From positions 124,001-188,000 of the forward strand of contig NZ_JBFMKQ010000003.1 of the NCBI RefSeq assembly GCF_040786285.1: a stretch of 64,000 bases of DNA, given 5' to 3'. Under the pieces are notes generated by a model. It saw nothing but the letters and a program-made list of their open reading frames with translations. It ran no database searches and was not told the DNA's origin. A program made the position numbers and the translations under genes. Positions within the stretch are counted from its first letter, which is position 1; each line of letters starts with the position of its first letter. Shown piece by piece: positions 63,194 through 64,000 of the stretch. This DNA is from Aquimarina sp040786285 (lineage in GTDB: Bacteria > Bacteroidota > Bacteroidia > Flavobacteriales > Flavobacteriaceae).

Positions 63194-63201
63194 TAATTTT
63201 G
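63194..63201 (+). promoter_or_regulatory. -7 element upstream of the PorT-like gene
   Basis: TAATTTTG fits TAnnTTTG exactly, 17 bp before the ATG at 63219. No -33 TTTG is found at 19 bases. Confidence 0.45.
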
Positions 63202-63218
63202 CTCCAAATTTTTAAGTT

Positions 63219-63854
63219 ATGATTAAAAAACTTCTTTTTATTGTTTTAGTTCTTTCTTTGTTTTCTAATAAGGTTAATGCTCAAGTAGAGTCTTTTGAAA
63301 TGGGCTTTAAATTCGGGATTAATGTTGCAGATATTGTTGGTGATGATGCTAAACGATTTAACCCAAGAACAATTGTTCATGTGGGTTTAGCTGCAGAAGT
63401 TCCTATTAATGAATATTTAGCTCTGCAACCAGAATTATTATACTCTTTTCAAGGGGTGAAATACGATAGCGAAGAACCAAATTTTGAAAAAGAAATACTG
63501 AAATTAGATTATATTTATCTACCGGTAATGCTTAAGTATTACCCATTCTATGTAGTTCCTGGGTTTAGTATTGAAGTAGGTCCGCAGGTAGGATACTTGG
63601 CTTCAGCCGTACGACAGTTAAAAAATAATTTAAACGGTGCCGTAGAGAAGTCAGATATTGATGTTAAAGAATTTTATTCTGAAATTGATTATGCTGCAAA
63701 TATAGGATTGGGGTATCAGTTTGAAATGGGTGCTTTTTTTCAAGCACGTTATACTATAGGCTTAGCTGATATTACAGACATTGAAGGCATCAATAATAAC
63801 GATCTTAATCAACAAAATTCTGTCTTTCAACTATCAGTTGGAGTTAAGTTTTAA
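63219..63854 (+). CDS. PorT-type outer-membrane beta-barrel protein
   Basis: The 211-residue protein has a signal peptide (about 1-21, ending VNA-Q) and then alternating beta strands typical of an eight-stranded barrel: GFKFGINVADI, LAAEVPINEYLALQPELLYSFQG, YIYLPVMLKYY, GPQVGYLA and a C-terminal strand LSVGVKF ending in Phe. This is the PorT/outer-membrane protein beta-barrel-2 group. It is probably a small outer-membrane protein without a known channel role. It lies in a 246-bp gap after the LysR gene and stands alone. Confidence 0.85.
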   Translation: MIKKLLFIVLVLSLFSNKVNAQVESFEMGFKFGINVADIVGDDAKRFNPRTIVHVGLAAEVPINEYLALQPELLYSFQGVKYDSEEPNFEKEILKLDYIYLPVMLKYYPFYVVPGFSIEVGPQVGYLASAVRQLKNNLNGAVEKSDIDVKEFYSEIDYAANIGLGYQFEMGAFFQARYTIGLADITDIEGINNNDLNQQNSVFQLSVGVKF

Positions 63855-63879
63855 ATAAAGCGTTTTTAAATATGTGCTA

Positions 63880-64000
63880 TTATGGCATGGTATAGAAAAA
63901 CTGTTCTTCGGTTATTTTACCATTGTTTACCTGATACACGGCAAGCTCTTCTATTTGCATTCGACCTTGACCTTTAAAAGTACAATCCATTTTCATTGTA
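63880..64000 (-). CDS. 3' end of an NTF2/SnoaL-like protein (5' end outside window)
   Basis: On the minus strand the frame is open from the window edge to TAA at 63880-63882. The visible 39 residues contain MDCTFKGQGRMQIEELAVYQVNNGKI and EEQFFYTMP. The strand with V.NGKI...QFFY is the closing part of an NTF2/SnoaL-like fold. The start and function are not visible. It converges on the PorT-like gene. Confidence 0.7.
   Translation of the reverse strand, partial: TMKMDCTFKGQGRMQIEELAVYQVNNGKITEEQFFYTMP

Noticed and set aside
1..64000. CRISPR array
   Set aside because: No series of regularly spaced direct repeats was found anywhere; the only tandem repeat is the 21-bp duplication at 47186.

Overview
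The window looks like chromosomal DNA of a marine-type Flavobacteriaceae bacterium (Bacteroidota). The reasons are A/T-rich DNA, intergenic regions carrying the flavobacterial -7 promoter element TAnnTTTG, a type IX secretion sorting domain, SprB and PKD repeats, and lineage-typical genes (DUF4290, DUF493 next to murA, Bacteroidota-type urocanase and RecQ). The genus cannot be fixed from the sequence. No CRISPR array, rRNA operon, phage structural gene or recognisable transposase was seen.

Layout. 1-17.1 kb holds a surface and secretion region: the 3' part of an SprB-repeat protein with a type IX sorting tail, a PKD lipoprotein, a 2429-residue secreted protein built like a polymorphic toxin (fibronectin-like N-terminus, HExxH zinc-protease motif, unique C-terminus), two unrecognised small genes directly behind it that are candidate immunity genes, a secreted protein and an outer-membrane barrel. 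17.2-24.6 kb is the most interesting part, an NAD+/ADP-ribose island: an NrtR-type Nudix regulator, a short PRPP-synthetase homologue, NADAR/YbiA, DUF4291, a macro domain, KptA/Tpt1, ADP-ribosylglycohydrolase, a calcineurin-like phosphatase, nicotinamide phosphoribosyltransferase (NAMPT) and a small HTH protein. Seven of these genes are tightly packed, three pairs by ATGA overlaps. Both main promoters are bracketed by the same inverted half-sites at the same 39-bp spacing, and a palindrome of the same core covers the nrtR start codon. This reads as one regulon that makes NAD+ from nicotinamide and handles ADP-ribose marks on protein, DNA or RNA.

24.8-38.4 kb is mostly housekeeping: tRNA-Met, a START-like protein, a class IV aminotransferase, YqgE, HU, fmt, recQ, a small P-loop ATPase, a complete isoquinoline-1-oxidoreductase-type molybdoenzyme operon (iorA, iorB, xdhC, mocA), DUF493, DUF4290 and murA. 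38.4-41.6 kb has a DUF3050 protein, a 122-bp MITE-like inverted-repeat element and a membrane PAS histidine kinase. 41.8-53.1 kb is a twelve-gene acyl-CoA cluster headed by a Crp-like regulator; it contains two acyl-CoA dehydrogenases, an APH-type kinase, three SDRs, two MDRs and a MaoC hydratase. The APH kinase next to an acyl-CoA dehydrogenase suggests breakdown of 4-hydroxyacyl-CoAs through a phosphorylated intermediate.

53.2-56.0 kb contains a cold-shock protein, an unknown helical protein, an A/T-rich 0.7-kb gap with a possible tiny gene or RNA, and a carboxypeptidase-regulatory-domain protein. 56.1-63.0 kb is a full histidine utilisation operon (hutH, hutI, hutU, hutG) with a divergent LysR regulator. 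The window ends with a PorT-like barrel protein and the 3' end of an NTF2/SnoaL-like gene on the minus strand.
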